Notes: a model not told the origin generated them from the sequence alone. A stretch of 36,983 nt of DNA from Methanobacteriota archaeon (GCA_002708695.1 PAOZ01000037.1:1-36983); one strand, 5' to 3'. Shown: positions 1 through 10,480, counted from the first letter of the stretch. Translations and numbers: made by a program.

Positions 1-2
1 AT

Positions 3-176
3 GGGATTGAAGCACGTGGTCTGGATGAGAATTTGGAATTAATCGTTGATAGAACGCCTATTCGAAATCATCTCGCTCAAACAACTCCTGAATTGATTGT
101 TAGGCGTTTGGCAGCACGTGCGCAAGGCCCCTCTGCATCGATTTTCTCAACTTTGATTAAACGCTTCAAGGATTAA
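3..176 (+). CDS. C-terminal fragment of a protein of unknown function (5' end outside window)
   Basis: Frame 3 is open from the window edge to TAA at 174-176: ...GIEARGLDENLELIVDRTPIRNHLAQTTPELIVRRLAARAQGPSASIFSTLIKRFKD*. No family recognised. Confidence 0.6.
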   Translation, partial: GIEARGLDENLELIVDRTPIRNHLAQTTPELIVRRLAARAQGPSASIFSTLIKRFKD

Positions 177-1620
177 TTGAAGCATATGAATCTGGAAGAA
201 ATAATTCCAGACCGAATAGTGGGTCAGGATCTGATGAATCGTGATAAGCGATTACAGATCCCCCGTCAGGAAGAATAGTCATACTAGCGAAATCAAATCT
301 AATGTCTTGTCCTGCTCCTGATGCTGCATCTAAATCACCTAGGCCTAGAAACGTCATTGAATCTGGTTCTAGACTTTCTGAGTATTCTCTAACATGCCAG
401 GCAATATCGATGTCTGGCCCTTCGGAACTTTGGTATCGAACATTCAGAACAAATAAGTCCAAAATTCCATTTGAATGAAATTCCCATTCTTCTATTTCTG
501 AGGCCTGCCCAGTTAGATTATAGGTTTGATTTTTCCAAGTTTCACCTCCATCAATTGAAATCATATGTTCGAATAGGAGTCCAGAATTAATGACACAATG
601 TAAATGTGCAGAGGAGTCAAATGCACAATATTCGCTTGGTAAACTGTTTCCATCCACAGTTGTCGCTCTCCACCAATTCAGGGAAGTATCTAGGAAAGCA
701 TCTCCTCCATCATTGAAAAAATTAGGAAAATATGCTCCCCCTGAAGGTACAGGAAAGCCACGCATTTTTTTGTGCGGTTTTGTGAAATCCCATGCTGGCT
801 CAAGGTTTTCTGCGATTAAATCAACTTCCATAGTATCTAATTGTGCATCTCGATCTGGGAATTCAAAATAATAGTAATTTAGTCCATCAGTAGACATTTG
901 TCCACCTCTGTTCGAAGATTGATGCCAGAAGTTCGAAATTACAAGACTAGCCCATTCCCCACTTCCGTAAGGTGCTCCCGCATCAATAGGGCCTACAATT
1001 TCCATTTGCCAAGACCTATCGTAGAATGGCTCAGTTAATCTATTGTAACACCAAGTCCAATCTTCCTCGTCGGAATCCCAGAAGAAAGCATAGAATTGGT
1101 CACCACCTGATGATGACGGATAGGGAAACCACCCCATTGCAATAATATCTCCAGTTGTTGTTTGAACGATACTTCCTTCTCCAAGACCTTCTTGTCCAGG
1201 AACAGTAAGTTTAGGCGTTCTACAATTCAAATCTTGTAAAACTGGGGGTATCCATTCTTTCCAAGTATGGCCTCTATCTTCTGACCAAGTAGGATATTCT
1301 CCTCCGAAATTGAGAATCCATCCCCATTCTGTAGCAGCAAGGTAGTGCTCACAACAATTTCCACCTTCCAAATTCCCAAAAACTGCCCAAGATGAATTGC
1401 CCCATGATTCATTTAGAGAAGGATTTGGATGACTTACATTAAATGGCCTGATTCTATCTTCTCCTGTAAATCCAGATGGGTCATCAATATAGCTGAAACC
1501 GTCGCTCCAAATATTTCCATTTACGATTTCATCATTTGAACCAAAGCATCCCGGAACAAGTAAAATGAGTGTGGCGATGATTGCAGAAATTCGCCGCCAA
1601 GTCCCACCCTCCATGTACAT
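166..1620 (-). CDS. Secreted lipoprotein with BNR/Asp-box (sialidase-like beta-propeller) motifs
   Basis: 484 aa. N-terminal hydrophobic segment ending in a lipobox-like LVPGC. Asp-box-like motifs WSEDRGHTWKEW and SIDGGETWKNQ. Confidence 0.7.
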   Translation of the reverse strand: MYMEGGTWRRISAIIATLILLVPGCFGSNDEIVNGNIWSDGFSYIDDPSGFTGEDRIRPFNVSHPNPSLNESWGNSSWAVFGNLEGGNCCEHYLAATEWGWILNFGGEYPTWSEDRGHTWKEWIPPVLQDLNCRTPKLTVPGQEGLGEGSIVQTTTGDIIAMGWFPYPSSSGGDQFYAFFWDSDEEDWTWCYNRLTEPFYDRSWQMEIVGPIDAGAPYGSGEWASLVISNFWHQSSNRGGQMSTDGLNYYYFEFPDRDAQLDTMEVDLIAENLEPAWDFTKPHKKMRGFPVPSGGAYFPNFFNDGGDAFLDTSLNWWRATTVDGNSLPSEYCAFDSSAHLHCVINSGLLFEHMISIDGGETWKNQTYNLTGQASEIEEWEFHSNGILDLFVLNVRYQSSEGPDIDIAWHVREYSESLEPDSMTFLGLGDLDAASGAGQDIRFDFASMTILPDGGSVIAYHDSSDPDPLFGLELFLPDSYASINP

Positions 1621-1671
1621 TTTTTGTAGCCTTACCTTTTGTGATTGTCGGCTTTTTGGGATTTATTGTAA

Positions 1672-4482
1672 ATGGTAGGGTTCAAGCCCTTGCTATTGTC
1701 TTGTGGATTCATGGGAGTCGGCAAGCAGTACCAAGTTATCCTGGCAATTGCTGTTTTCTTGCTCACACCAATTTCTGGATTGGTTGCAGGGGATGGAAAT
1801 GATGATTTGCAAGTTTCTGAGATTTTGGTTTCTTCCAACAATGAGAATTATGGGGGGACTGATTGGAATTGTGATGGCTCATTTGGTAGTAATAGTGATC
1901 AATTTGTTGAATTGTATAATCCTTCTTCCAATTCTATCGATATTAGTGGATGGAGTTTAGAGTTTCAAGGTGTTGAATCTACTGATTCATACACAATTCC
2001 TTCAGGAGTTACAGTTGACAATGGGAATCGAATAGTGTTTTTCAGAGCAGATACAGGCATAGCATTCGATTATTATGGAGGAGGTTCTGTTAGATTGGTT
2101 AGTCCTTCAGGGAATTTAATCTCATCAATTTCTTTTGAGGGTGAAGATTCTGATTGGGACACATCATATGTTTCGGATTCTAGTGGACAAGTTTCCAAAG
2201 TTTCACCCCCTACTCCTGGTTGGGGCCCTGGGGAAAATCCTCCTTTATCTGGCCCAGGTGCACCTTGTCCAGAATTTACTGGAGTAAGTCATTCTGGATC
2301 ATATGTTCTTTCTGGAACAATAGTGACTATGGAATCTGAATCTAGTGTTTTACTAAATGGGAATATATTGGTTGTAGATGGAATTATTTCTGCTGTTTGG
2401 TCCGAAGGTCAGACTATTCCTAGTGCTGCTGAGGGTATTGAAATCATTGATACAGGCGGAATAATTTATCCCGGTTTACTAGATGTTCACAATCATCCCC
2501 ATTACAATGTAATCCCAATTTGGGATCATGGAACTGATGGTTGGGAAAATCGATACCAATGGAGGACTGAATCTGAATATAAGGATGCAATTACTAAAGT
2601 GGAAAATGGTCTTAATGATGGGGGTTCAGATGGTTGTGGATTAATGGTTGAATCAATGAAACACGCAGAAGTGAAATCAATCGTTGGAGGTACAACTGTA
2701 ATTCAGGGCGCTACTACGGAGAGTGAATCTACCTTTGATTCAATATTAGCTCGAAATGTGGAAAAGGAAAATTTCGGCTCAGATGGAATTGAGACACGTG
2801 TCGGGGGCTCTTGGTTCCCTCCAGATTATTCCGGTTCACATATTAAATCGAAGAAGTCGGCAGGAACTCTAGATGCTTGGATGATACATCTTTCAGAGGG
2901 AATTGATGAACCATCTAGAGCCGAATTTGACTCTCTTGTGAACAATCAATTGCTTATTGATGAATTAATTGTAATTCATGGCACTGCTCTCACAGCAACC
3001 GAGTTTTCTTTGATGGCACAAGTAGATGCATCTTTGGTTTGGTCGCCTATGTCCAATTTATTGTTATATGGCGATACTGCAGATATTGCAGCAGCTGATG
3101 ATGCAGGTGTATCAATCTCAATTTCTCCTGATTGGGCTCCTTCAGGGGCTAAGAATGTGTTACATGAGGTAAAGATTGCAGATTGGTGGGATACGAACGT
3201 ACTTGGAGACCGTTTTTCCGATTTTGAGATGGCACAGATGCTTACTACTAATTCTGTGGACCAAGTTGCATGGACTGACCATCTAGGTAGAATAAAACCT
3301 GGTTTAGCAGCAGATTTTCTTGTTCTTGACTCGTTTGAATCTAATCCTTACAGGAATCTCATTGAAGCGGTAGATCCAGATGTTCGCTTAGTTGTAGTTG
3401 GAGGATTACCCGTTTTCGGTGATGTCGATTTGATGCAGATAATGACTAATGATACAGAAATAATCAGCGCCCCTGATTTTGTCAAAGGAATTGATATTCG
3501 ATTTGATGGAGTACCTTCAGGTACGCAGACATATGCAGTTGTGGAACAAAAATTGAGAGATTGTTTAGAAGATCTTTCCATAGGTCCTAGACCGTTTGAC
3601 CCTTGGTATACATTTGGTGATGACCGTTATTTTGACGTCTTGAACCGTTCATTAACATTTCAAAATGGGCGTTCAGTTGATTTATGGTCCGATTATTATG
3701 ACATAAATCTCGATTCAAATGGGAATCGTACATCTGTAGAATCTTCTGACCCCTCAACTTGGACAGGTGGTAGCTCAAATAATCAAACTTCTGATTCGAA
3801 TGATTCCTCAGGGAATGAAGGAAATGAAGTTCAAGATTTGAATAATAGTATTTCAATCGATGAACTTCCAATTTTATGGCCTACTTTTGGGCCATTCGGT
3901 GGTGAACAACATCCTTCCAATTCCACCTTTGAACAAGGGATTCATATTGAGGAATGTACTACTATTTCTCAGATCAAAGAAGATGGGAAGGTTAGGGGTT
4001 GTGGCGCAGTAGTTGTTTTAATTCAGGAATCAACAGGGGGTTTTGTTGAATCTGAATCATCTGTTGAATACCTAGATATTTGTCCTGAAGATTCGGTTTG
4101 GGATTCACCTCATCCTGAGATTAGCGAATCATTTGAAACAGGTAATTGGCCAGTGAGCCGATTAGACCCAAGTTATCTTCCAGGTGATGTAATTACATTC
4201 CCTGGGATGACTTGTGCTGATCCAATTGTTGCTCAAACACTGCACTATACGATAATCACGGATGATACCCAAATTGGACAATGGGAATGTAGGCAGGCAA
4301 TGAATTGGATTAACAAGATAGATTCTAACACTCAATCAGATGATTCTCTAAATTCGGAACAATTGGATGAATCACTTTCATCTTCTTTGACTGGAGAAGT
4401 TTGGTATTGGTTTGCAATTGTATTTGCCTTTGCGATTTTGTCTGTTTCAGCATTTGTAATTGTTCGATCAATTAAGAAATAA
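1672..4482 (+). CDS. Membrane-anchored extracellular amidohydrolase with N-terminal lamin-tail-like domain
   Basis: 936 aa. Signal peptide (MGVGKQYQVILAIAVFLLTPISGLVAG, likely start near 1711). LTD-like VSEILVSSNN...DQFVELYNPSSNSIDISGWSLEFQG. Amidohydrolase motifs GLLDVHNHPH, VIHGTAL, VWSPMSNLLLYG and GRIKPGLAADFLVLD. C-terminal TM helix. Confidence 0.75.
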   Translation: MVGFKPLLLSCGFMGVGKQYQVILAIAVFLLTPISGLVAGDGNDDLQVSEILVSSNNENYGGTDWNCDGSFGSNSDQFVELYNPSSNSIDISGWSLEFQGVESTDSYTIPSGVTVDNGNRIVFFRADTGIAFDYYGGGSVRLVSPSGNLISSISFEGEDSDWDTSYVSDSSGQVSKVSPPTPGWGPGENPPLSGPGAPCPEFTGVSHSGSYVLSGTIVTMESESSVLLNGNILVVDGIISAVWSEGQTIPSAAEGIEIIDTGGIIYPGLLDVHNHPHYNVIPIWDHGTDGWENRYQWRTESEYKDAITKVENGLNDGGSDGCGLMVESMKHAEVKSIVGGTTVIQGATTESESTFDSILARNVEKENFGSDGIETRVGGSWFPPDYSGSHIKSKKSAGTLDAWMIHLSEGIDEPSRAEFDSLVNNQLLIDELIVIHGTALTATEFSLMAQVDASLVWSPMSNLLLYGDTADIAAADDAGVSISISPDWAPSGAKNVLHEVKIADWWDTNVLGDRFSDFEMAQMLTTNSVDQVAWTDHLGRIKPGLAADFLVLDSFESNPYRNLIEAVDPDVRLVVVGGLPVFGDVDLMQIMTNDTEIISAPDFVKGIDIRFDGVPSGTQTYAVVEQKLRDCLEDLSIGPRPFDPWYTFGDDRYFDVLNRSLTFQNGRSVDLWSDYYDINLDSNGNRTSVESSDPSTWTGGSSNNQTSDSNDSSGNEGNEVQDLNNSISIDELPILWPTFGPFGGEQHPSNSTFEQGIHIEECTTISQIKEDGKVRGCGAVVVLIQESTGGFVESESSVEYLDICPEDSVWDSPHPEISESFETGNWPVSRLDPSYLPGDVITFPGMTCADPIVAQTLHYTIITDDTQIGQWECRQAMNWINKIDSNTQSDDSLNSEQLDESLSSSLTGEVWYWFAIVFAFAILSVSAFVIVRSIKK

Positions 4483-6012
4483 TTACTTCAGTGACCATTC
4501 CACTCCATCTGGAGTATCTTGAACATCAATTCCCATTTCTGCTAGTCGATCTCTGATTTCATCAGCTGCCCCCCAATCTTTTGCATGTCGTGCAATCGAT
4601 CTTCGGGCAAGCAATGCTTCTACTTCGTCCCTCACTGCAATTCTTCTAGGATCTAGTCTAGGATCAAAAATCGCCTTCGCAATTTCTTTTGTTGGAAGAA
4701 CTCCCAAAATAGACCCCGCAATCTCTTCGATCCAGTCTACTGAAAATACAGCAAATGCTGCTGTATCTATTTCGTCTATTTTCTCTGAATCAAGTACTTC
4801 CGAAATTATTCTGGCACCTGCTTGAACTTTTGATAATGCAAGTCTACTGTTTAAATCATCATCTAATGCACGCGCTGCATCTTCTGCTAATGATTCAATT
4901 ACACCTATTCGTTGTGACAAATATTCTGATGAGGTAACATCACCTTGAGGGAGTGATGGCAGTGGAGATAGAGCTTCTCCTTCTTCTTTTGAGATAATTG
5001 CCTGCCCATATATTTCAGATAATTTTCGTTGATTTCCCTTTGCATCATCCAATAATTGTTCACTAACATCAATTGGATTTCGGTAGTGTGCATTGAGTAA
5101 GGCATATCTCAAAACAATAGGATCATAGATTTTGAATGCATCTTTTACCGTCCAAAAATTTCCTAGACTCTTACTCATTTTTTCTCCATCTACTCTAACA
5201 AATCCATTGTGCATCCAAACACCTACAACTGGTTCTTTACCTGTGCAACATTCGGATTGGAAAATTTCTGCTTCATGATGTGGGAACCTTAGATCAAATC
5301 CACCTCCATGGATATCGAAAGATTCCCCAAAGTGATGTAGACTCATTGCACTACATTCGATATGCCATCCCGGTCTTCCCTTTCCCCATGGAGAATCCCA
5401 AGATGGTTCACCTGGTTTTGCTGCTTTCCAGAGCGCGAAATCGTTGTGTTCCCTTTTACCCGATTTATCTAATCGCCCTGAACCACCTGCTTGTACTGCT
5501 TCAATTGTGTTTCCAGTCAAGGTCCCGAATTTTTCAGGTGCAGATGAAACTGAGAACCAGACTCCATCAGATGATACATACGCATTTTCTTTTTCGATTA
5601 GAATTTCAATCATTTTGATAATTCCATCTAAGTGTTCAGTTACTCTTGGGTAATGATCTGCTCGTTCTACCCCTAATGCATCCATTACTAGATAGTAATC
5701 CTCTATATTTCGATTAGCAATTTCTAGGAAATTCACTCCTTCTTCATTTGCGATGTTGATTATTTTATCATCGATATCAGTAAAATTTTGAACATAATCT
5801 ACATCGTAACCAGATGCCTCTAACCATCGATGAAGAAGGTCGAAAGCGATGTAACATCGAGCATGTCCTATGTGAGAAGGAGAATATGGAGTAATCCCAC
5901 AAACATACATCTGAACCTTTCCAGGAATTGCAGGATGGAAGGCAACCTTCTCTTTCCTGCGAGTATCATAAAGGTGTAGAGTCATGTCCTCCTCGTCCCT
6001 TGGGCAGCACAC
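4483..6012 (-). CDS. cysS: Cysteinyl-tRNA synthetase
   Basis: Class I signatures SHIGHA and KMSKS, GWHIECSAMS, and C-terminal AKDWGAADEIRDRLAEMGI. The likely start is the internal Met at about 5985 (MTLHLYDTRR). Confidence 0.95.
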   Translation of the reverse strand: MCCPRDEEDMTLHLYDTRRKEKVAFHPAIPGKVQMYVCGITPYSPSHIGHARCYIAFDLLHRWLEASGYDVDYVQNFTDIDDKIINIANEEGVNFLEIANRNIEDYYLVMDALGVERADHYPRVTEHLDGIIKMIEILIEKENAYVSSDGVWFSVSSAPEKFGTLTGNTIEAVQAGGSGRLDKSGKREHNDFALWKAAKPGEPSWDSPWGKGRPGWHIECSAMSLHHFGESFDIHGGGFDLRFPHHEAEIFQSECCTGKEPVVGVWMHNGFVRVDGEKMSKSLGNFWTVKDAFKIYDPIVLRYALLNAHYRNPIDVSEQLLDDAKGNQRKLSEIYGQAIISKEEGEALSPLPSLPQGDVTSSEYLSQRIGVIESLAEDAARALDDDLNSRLALSKVQAGARIISEVLDSEKIDEIDTAAFAVFSVDWIEEIAGSILGVLPTKEIAKAIFDPRLDPRRIAVRDEVEALLARRSIARHAKDWGAADEIRDRLAEMGIDVQDTPDGVEWSLK

Positions 6013-6090
6013 TTCAACATAAATGCGTGCGAACTAATTTTGATTAAAACCGTAACAAAAATTCAAACCAAAGAAAATAGTACGTCAAGT

Positions 6091-7086
6091 ATGAGTGGCA
6101 CATTCAAGCGAATATTGGTAACTGGGTGCACAGGTTTTCTCGGCCGACAGGTTACTCATGAGTTTCTTTCTAGAGGGTATTTTGTTAGAGGTACAACTAG
6201 AACTCCTGATGAATTGCACCAAGATATATTGGAAGATTTTGATTGTAATCCCTTATTGGAACTCAGATGTCTTGATTTGATTTCTGATGAGGGGTGGGAA
6301 AGTGCAATGAAAGATATTGATGCTATCGTTCATACAGCATCTCCTTTTTCTGCTTATGAACCAAAGGATGAGCAAGAATTGATTAAGCCGGCCAGAGAAG
6401 GAACAATTCGTGTTTTGACTCATGGATATGAAGCAGGCATTCGTAAGTTTGTGATTACGTCATCTACTGCTGCTATTTCAGGTGCTACTCCAACAAGTAA
6501 AAACAAGACGTATTCTCATGAAAACTGGACTGATCTAAATAGTAAAATTTCGGCTTACACTAAGAGTAAAACTTTAGCTGAACAAGCAGCATGGGAATTT
6601 ATCGAATCACATCCTGATTCCATACTTACAACTGTAAATCCAAATGTGATATTGGGTCCCTTGCATAGTGGGACGCCAGGTACCTCATTAAGAATAATTG
6701 AATCAATAATTGACAGTTGGTATCCTGGTTTTCCAAAAATCAGTTTTGCTCCAGTGGATGTTCGCGATGTGGCTTGGATGCATGCTGAAGCAATTGAGAA
6801 TTCAAATCTAAATGGGGAACGATTGATTATGGCAACTTCTCCAATCACTATGCCTCAAATTGCAGCACATCTCAAATCCAATGGTTGGAAAGTATCTACT
6901 CGTGCTCTTCCCAATTTTATTGTAAAAATCATGGCGCTTTTCATCAAAGAGGCACGTTTAGTTTCTAGTGGTCTTGGCACAACTAACTATTATGATTGTT
7001 CAAACACTATCCAAAAATCAGGATGGAAATCTAAATCCCAAAAAGAGATGATAATTTCCGCAGTCGATTCATTGAACCTTCGATAA
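6091..7086 (+). CDS. NAD(P)-dependent epimerase/dehydratase (extended SDR, dihydroflavonol/cinnamoyl-CoA reductase-like)
   Basis: Rossmann motif ILVTGCTGFLGRQV, downstream YTKSKTLAEQAAW (YxxxK) and NPNVILGP. The ORF track extends to 6040, but MSGTFKRILVTG fits better as the start. Confidence 0.85.
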   Translation: MSGTFKRILVTGCTGFLGRQVTHEFLSRGYFVRGTTRTPDELHQDILEDFDCNPLLELRCLDLISDEGWESAMKDIDAIVHTASPFSAYEPKDEQELIKPAREGTIRVLTHGYEAGIRKFVITSSTAAISGATPTSKNKTYSHENWTDLNSKISAYTKSKTLAEQAAWEFIESHPDSILTTVNPNVILGPLHSGTPGTSLRIIESIIDSWYPGFPKISFAPVDVRDVAWMHAEAIENSNLNGERLIMATSPITMPQIAAHLKSNGWKVSTRALPNFIVKIMALFIKEARLVSSGLGTTNYYDCSNTIQKSGWKSKSQKEMIISAVDSLNLR

Positions 7087-7092
7087 TTTGAG

Positions 7093-7488
7093 TTATTCAG
7101 AATCAATTAATCCATTTGCACGCGCCCATCTAAAGGATTGAACGCATGCATATGTGTAAACTCCACCAAGGACCAGCAATAGTGCATGAGAAATGATCAA
7201 GATACCTGAGGAATCTGCATCCAACAGAACCATTGGCAACCTTAGTCCTCCTAAGGCACATAACAATCCAAACACTACAGCGATGTGCATGAACAGTTTT
7301 GTACGAGATGGAAACCGGTCTGCAGCCGACCCCATAACAGCGATTGGAGTCCCCATGATCGTAGGAATCAAAGCTGTGGCACTGGCATTACCAGAAATCA
7401 TGTATGCTGCAACTCCCCAAGCGGAGAGTATCCCTCCGACCAATATTGATATCAGTGGCATCTTCATTCCTAGAAATTTGTAACTCAT
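7093..7488 (-). CDS. Small multi-pass membrane protein, unknown function
   Basis: 131 aa with about four hydrophobic segments. Confidence 0.6.
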   Translation of the reverse strand: MSYKFLGMKMPLISILVGGILSAWGVAAYMISGNASATALIPTIMGTPIAVMGSAADRFPSRTKLFMHIAVVFGLLCALGGLRLPMVLLDADSSGILIISHALLLVLGGVYTYACVQSFRWARANGLIDSE

Positions 7489-7497
7489 TTTATCACC

Positions 7498-7815
7498 TTA
7501 ACCATATGCATAAGTAATTCCAAAACCACCACGAGGATGATTCCAACTCAATGCACCATCAGTACACATCAAGAAGCAGGTTCCACATTCAACACAATCT
7601 TCGTATTGAAATTTCATTTCTTCCAATCCTACATCTCGGAACATATAGCATTGCGCAGGACATCCCCAAACACACATCATGGAATCACAATCGCCACATT
7701 TCTTAGTATCTACAATGATATGGGCATGCTCATGTTCGTCAACATTGTAGGCAATTAGTCCAAGACCATTTTTTACATCATATTCAAAAAGTCCTATTTT
7801 TGTTTTTTCACTCAT
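7498..7815 (-). CDS. fixX: Ferredoxin-like protein FixX (partner of ETF-quinone oxidoreductase)
   Basis: 105 aa with cysteine clusters KKCGDCDSMMCVWGCPAQCY and YEDCVECGTCFLMC. Directly downstream of a FixC-like gene. Confidence 0.8.
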   Translation of the reverse strand: MSEKTKIGLFEYDVKNGLGLIAYNVDEHEHAHIIVDTKKCGDCDSMMCVWGCPAQCYMFRDVGLEEMKFQYEDCVECGTCFLMCTDGALSWNHPRGGFGITYAYG

Positions 7816-7832
7816 TTTCGCACCTCTTTTGA

Positions 7833-9395
7833 TTACAGTTTTCGCCCCATCATTCCTAATCTGATTAAGTTAAGCAATCCCATACCTTTCTTGGTTTTCT
7901 TATCCTTCCGTCGCATTTCTTTTCTTAATCGAAGAGCCTGTTTTTCAACTGTGATTTTTTCTTCACCTATTTCACGAACAACTCTATTGAACATTTTACC
8001 CATGAATTTTGGAACCCAAGTATAATTTGCATCATCTGCTAGGAACTTTGCTGTAGTCTTGAAACGCCTTAAATCTCGCATTACATAAGACTGATCGAGG
8101 TCTTTTTTGTATTGACCTAGAGACTTTTTACTGAAATCTCCTGATTCAATACATTTAGCAATTACTTTAGCGGCGAGTTTACCTGAATGAATTGAGTAGT
8201 TTTGTCCCTGAATTACAGCGCCATTTGAGTAAACAAGGCCAGCGGCATCTCCAATGACAACAGCACCATCTCTTACCAGACGCGATGGCATTCGGTCTAA
8301 TCCATACTCAGGAACCAAATGTGCGCCATATTCCACTGTTTCTCCTCCACTAATTAGAGGCGCAATTGCTGGATGGGATTTGTAGGCTTCTAACATGTCA
8401 TATGTATGGATTCCAGACGGTAGACTATCTAACTGAATTACTACGCCTATTGAGAGAGTATCTCGATTAGTGTAAAGCCAACCTCCTGCTCTAGGAACTT
8501 GGCCCGCCGTAACTGGATATTCTTCCCATGCTTTCTCAGCCATATCGTCGTATATGGCTAATGCTGCTTCCATTGCCATTCCACTAGGAGGCCTTTCTTC
8601 ATCACCTGAAAAACATCCAAATCTACTGTTAATTACATCTTCTCCAAGATGTATTACTTCCTTAACTCCTAAGATTATTCCATGTCGAGATTGAGCATGT
8701 AACATTGTATCAAAAGCATATGATCGTGTTAATATTGAATTACTACCTTCTGCAATTACAACTACATTACTGGTCATTATTTCTCCATCTTGAACAATCC
8801 CGCATATTTTACCCTCGCGCACAGCATTAACTATCTCCTGATCTGCATTGTCAATTCTCCATTTTTGAGCTGCCCCTCTTCCCGAATCTTCTGCAGGAGA
8901 AGTCAAGTCTCTGGCTGAATAAGAAGTGTGGTCAAGCCCATCGATATGTAATTGATCAATCTTAATGCCAGGCATGATGAAAACTCCGACTTCTTCGAGT
9001 TTTTCAGCAAACCACGAATCTGTTTTTGCTCGAAGAACACTCCATCCTGTTCTCATAGATGGTTCTTCAGTCCCTCCAATTCCATCCCAAGAAGCAAATT
9101 TACCTTCCATAATAAACGCATCTTCAGAGGACAAGAATCCAATTTTTTTGTGATTTATGTATCGTTCAATCCCTGGATTTTCCATTTCCCAATTTGGAAA
9201 AATATCGTCCAATTCATCCAGTTCTCTGCCCCAAAGGATACCGCCAGAAAGGTTCTTGGCACCAATTGGTTCACCCCGATCAACCACTAGAATTCTGTCT
9301 CCTTCAACCCCTTCTTTTAGAAGTTGAGCAGCACAAGCCATGCCTGCCATTCCACATCCGATAATGATGACATCGAAGTCAACATCTTCGCTCAT
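7833..9395 (-). CDS. fixC: FixC-like electron-transfer flavoprotein:quinone oxidoreductase (FAD-dependent)
   Basis: FAD motif DVIIIGCGMAGMACAAQLLKEG, GAKNLSGGILWGRELDEL and VIGDAAGLVYSNGAVIQGQNYSIHSGKLAA. Confidence 0.85.
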   Translation of the reverse strand: MSEDVDFDVIIIGCGMAGMACAAQLLKEGVEGDRILVVDRGEPIGAKNLSGGILWGRELDELDDIFPNWEMENPGIERYINHKKIGFLSSEDAFIMEGKFASWDGIGGTEEPSMRTGWSVLRAKTDSWFAEKLEEVGVFIMPGIKIDQLHIDGLDHTSYSARDLTSPAEDSGRGAAQKWRIDNADQEIVNAVREGKICGIVQDGEIMTSNVVVIAEGSNSILTRSYAFDTMLHAQSRHGIILGVKEVIHLGEDVINSRFGCFSGDEERPPSGMAMEAALAIYDDMAEKAWEEYPVTAGQVPRAGGWLYTNRDTLSIGVVIQLDSLPSGIHTYDMLEAYKSHPAIAPLISGGETVEYGAHLVPEYGLDRMPSRLVRDGAVVIGDAAGLVYSNGAVIQGQNYSIHSGKLAAKVIAKCIESGDFSKKSLGQYKKDLDQSYVMRDLRRFKTTAKFLADDANYTWVPKFMGKMFNRVVREIGEEKITVEKQALRLRKEMRRKDKKTKKGMGLLNLIRLGMMGRKL

Positions 9396-9511
9396 TATAG
9401 CAGCCTCACATCATTCCACTCGTATGCCGCCCTTGAATGTCTCCATTGAAAATGTCATGAAAGGTAAGAGGAATTAGCAATTGATATTTGGGAAGTAGTT
9501 TAGGCTAGACC

Positions 9512-10480
9512 ATGTGGAGTGCAGATGCTCCGGCCAAGGCCATACTTTTCGGAGAGCATGCAGTTCTTTACGGCGCTCCTGCTATTGCAATCGCAATAGA
9601 TTTGCGTGCATCGGTTTCTCTTGAAAAATCTGAAAAATGGTTACTTAATGGGGATGCCTTTAATCCTTTGTTAAATCCACATTTGGGCCATTTAATATCT
9701 GAGTTTGGAGATTTAGATAATCCACTCTCGATATCAATTGATAGTACAATTCCTATGGCTGCAGGATTGGGTTCTTCTGCGGCACTTTCAGTTGCTTCTG
9801 GAATGGCGTTATCTGCATCGAGAGGTCACAATTCAGTGACTTCAATCGAATCTCTTGCTAGAGCAGCACATAGGGCTGAAGCTAGTGCTCAGGGAGGTAG
9901 GGCCAGCCCTACCGATACGAGTGTTTCGACATTGGGTGGTGCAGTGATTGTTTCATCATCTCGTATTAAATCATTAGAACATAGATGGGCAATAGATTTG
10001 GAGTCTCCAGATGGGTCTAAGCATTGGGATGTTCATTCTTTATCTATTCCTTCTTCCTTGTCTCGCATTCCTATTGTTATTGGGTTTACTGGAATTTCAT
10101 CATCTACAAAGAAAATGGTTGAAATGGTTGCAAATAATATGCAAACATCTTCCTTTAGATTAGCTATGGAAAAGGTTTCAGAAATTTCTCAAAAATCTAT
10201 TGATATTCTTTCCACTGGAAATCCTGAGGCCATTGGAGATGCAATGACTCGATGCCATTCTCTTTTACAAAAAATAGGTGTATCTTCTACGGAGTTAGAC
10301 AATCTAATTGATGCTGTTCTCCCTTTCTCATTCGGTGCAAAATTGACAGGCGCTGGAGGAGGAGGTTGTATCATTGCTCTTTCAAATGAGCCCCAAGCAT
10401 GTGCTGAGGAAATTAATAAATGCGGAGGCATCCCTTACATCACATCATTTGCAGAGATTGGAGTTAAAATTTCATCTTAA
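9512..10480 (+). CDS. mvk: Mevalonate kinase (GHMP kinase)
   Basis: SADAPAKAILFGEHAVLYGAPAIAIAIDL, IPMAAGLGSSAALSVASG and KLTGAGGGGCIIAL. Confidence 0.92.
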   Translation: MWSADAPAKAILFGEHAVLYGAPAIAIAIDLRASVSLEKSEKWLLNGDAFNPLLNPHLGHLISEFGDLDNPLSISIDSTIPMAAGLGSSAALSVASGMALSASRGHNSVTSIESLARAAHRAEASAQGGRASPTDTSVSTLGGAVIVSSSRIKSLEHRWAIDLESPDGSKHWDVHSLSIPSSLSRIPIVIGFTGISSSTKKMVEMVANNMQTSSFRLAMEKVSEISQKSIDILSTGNPEAIGDAMTRCHSLLQKIGVSSTELDNLIDAVLPFSFGAKLTGAGGGGCIIALSNEPQACAEEINKCGGIPYITSFAEIGVKISS

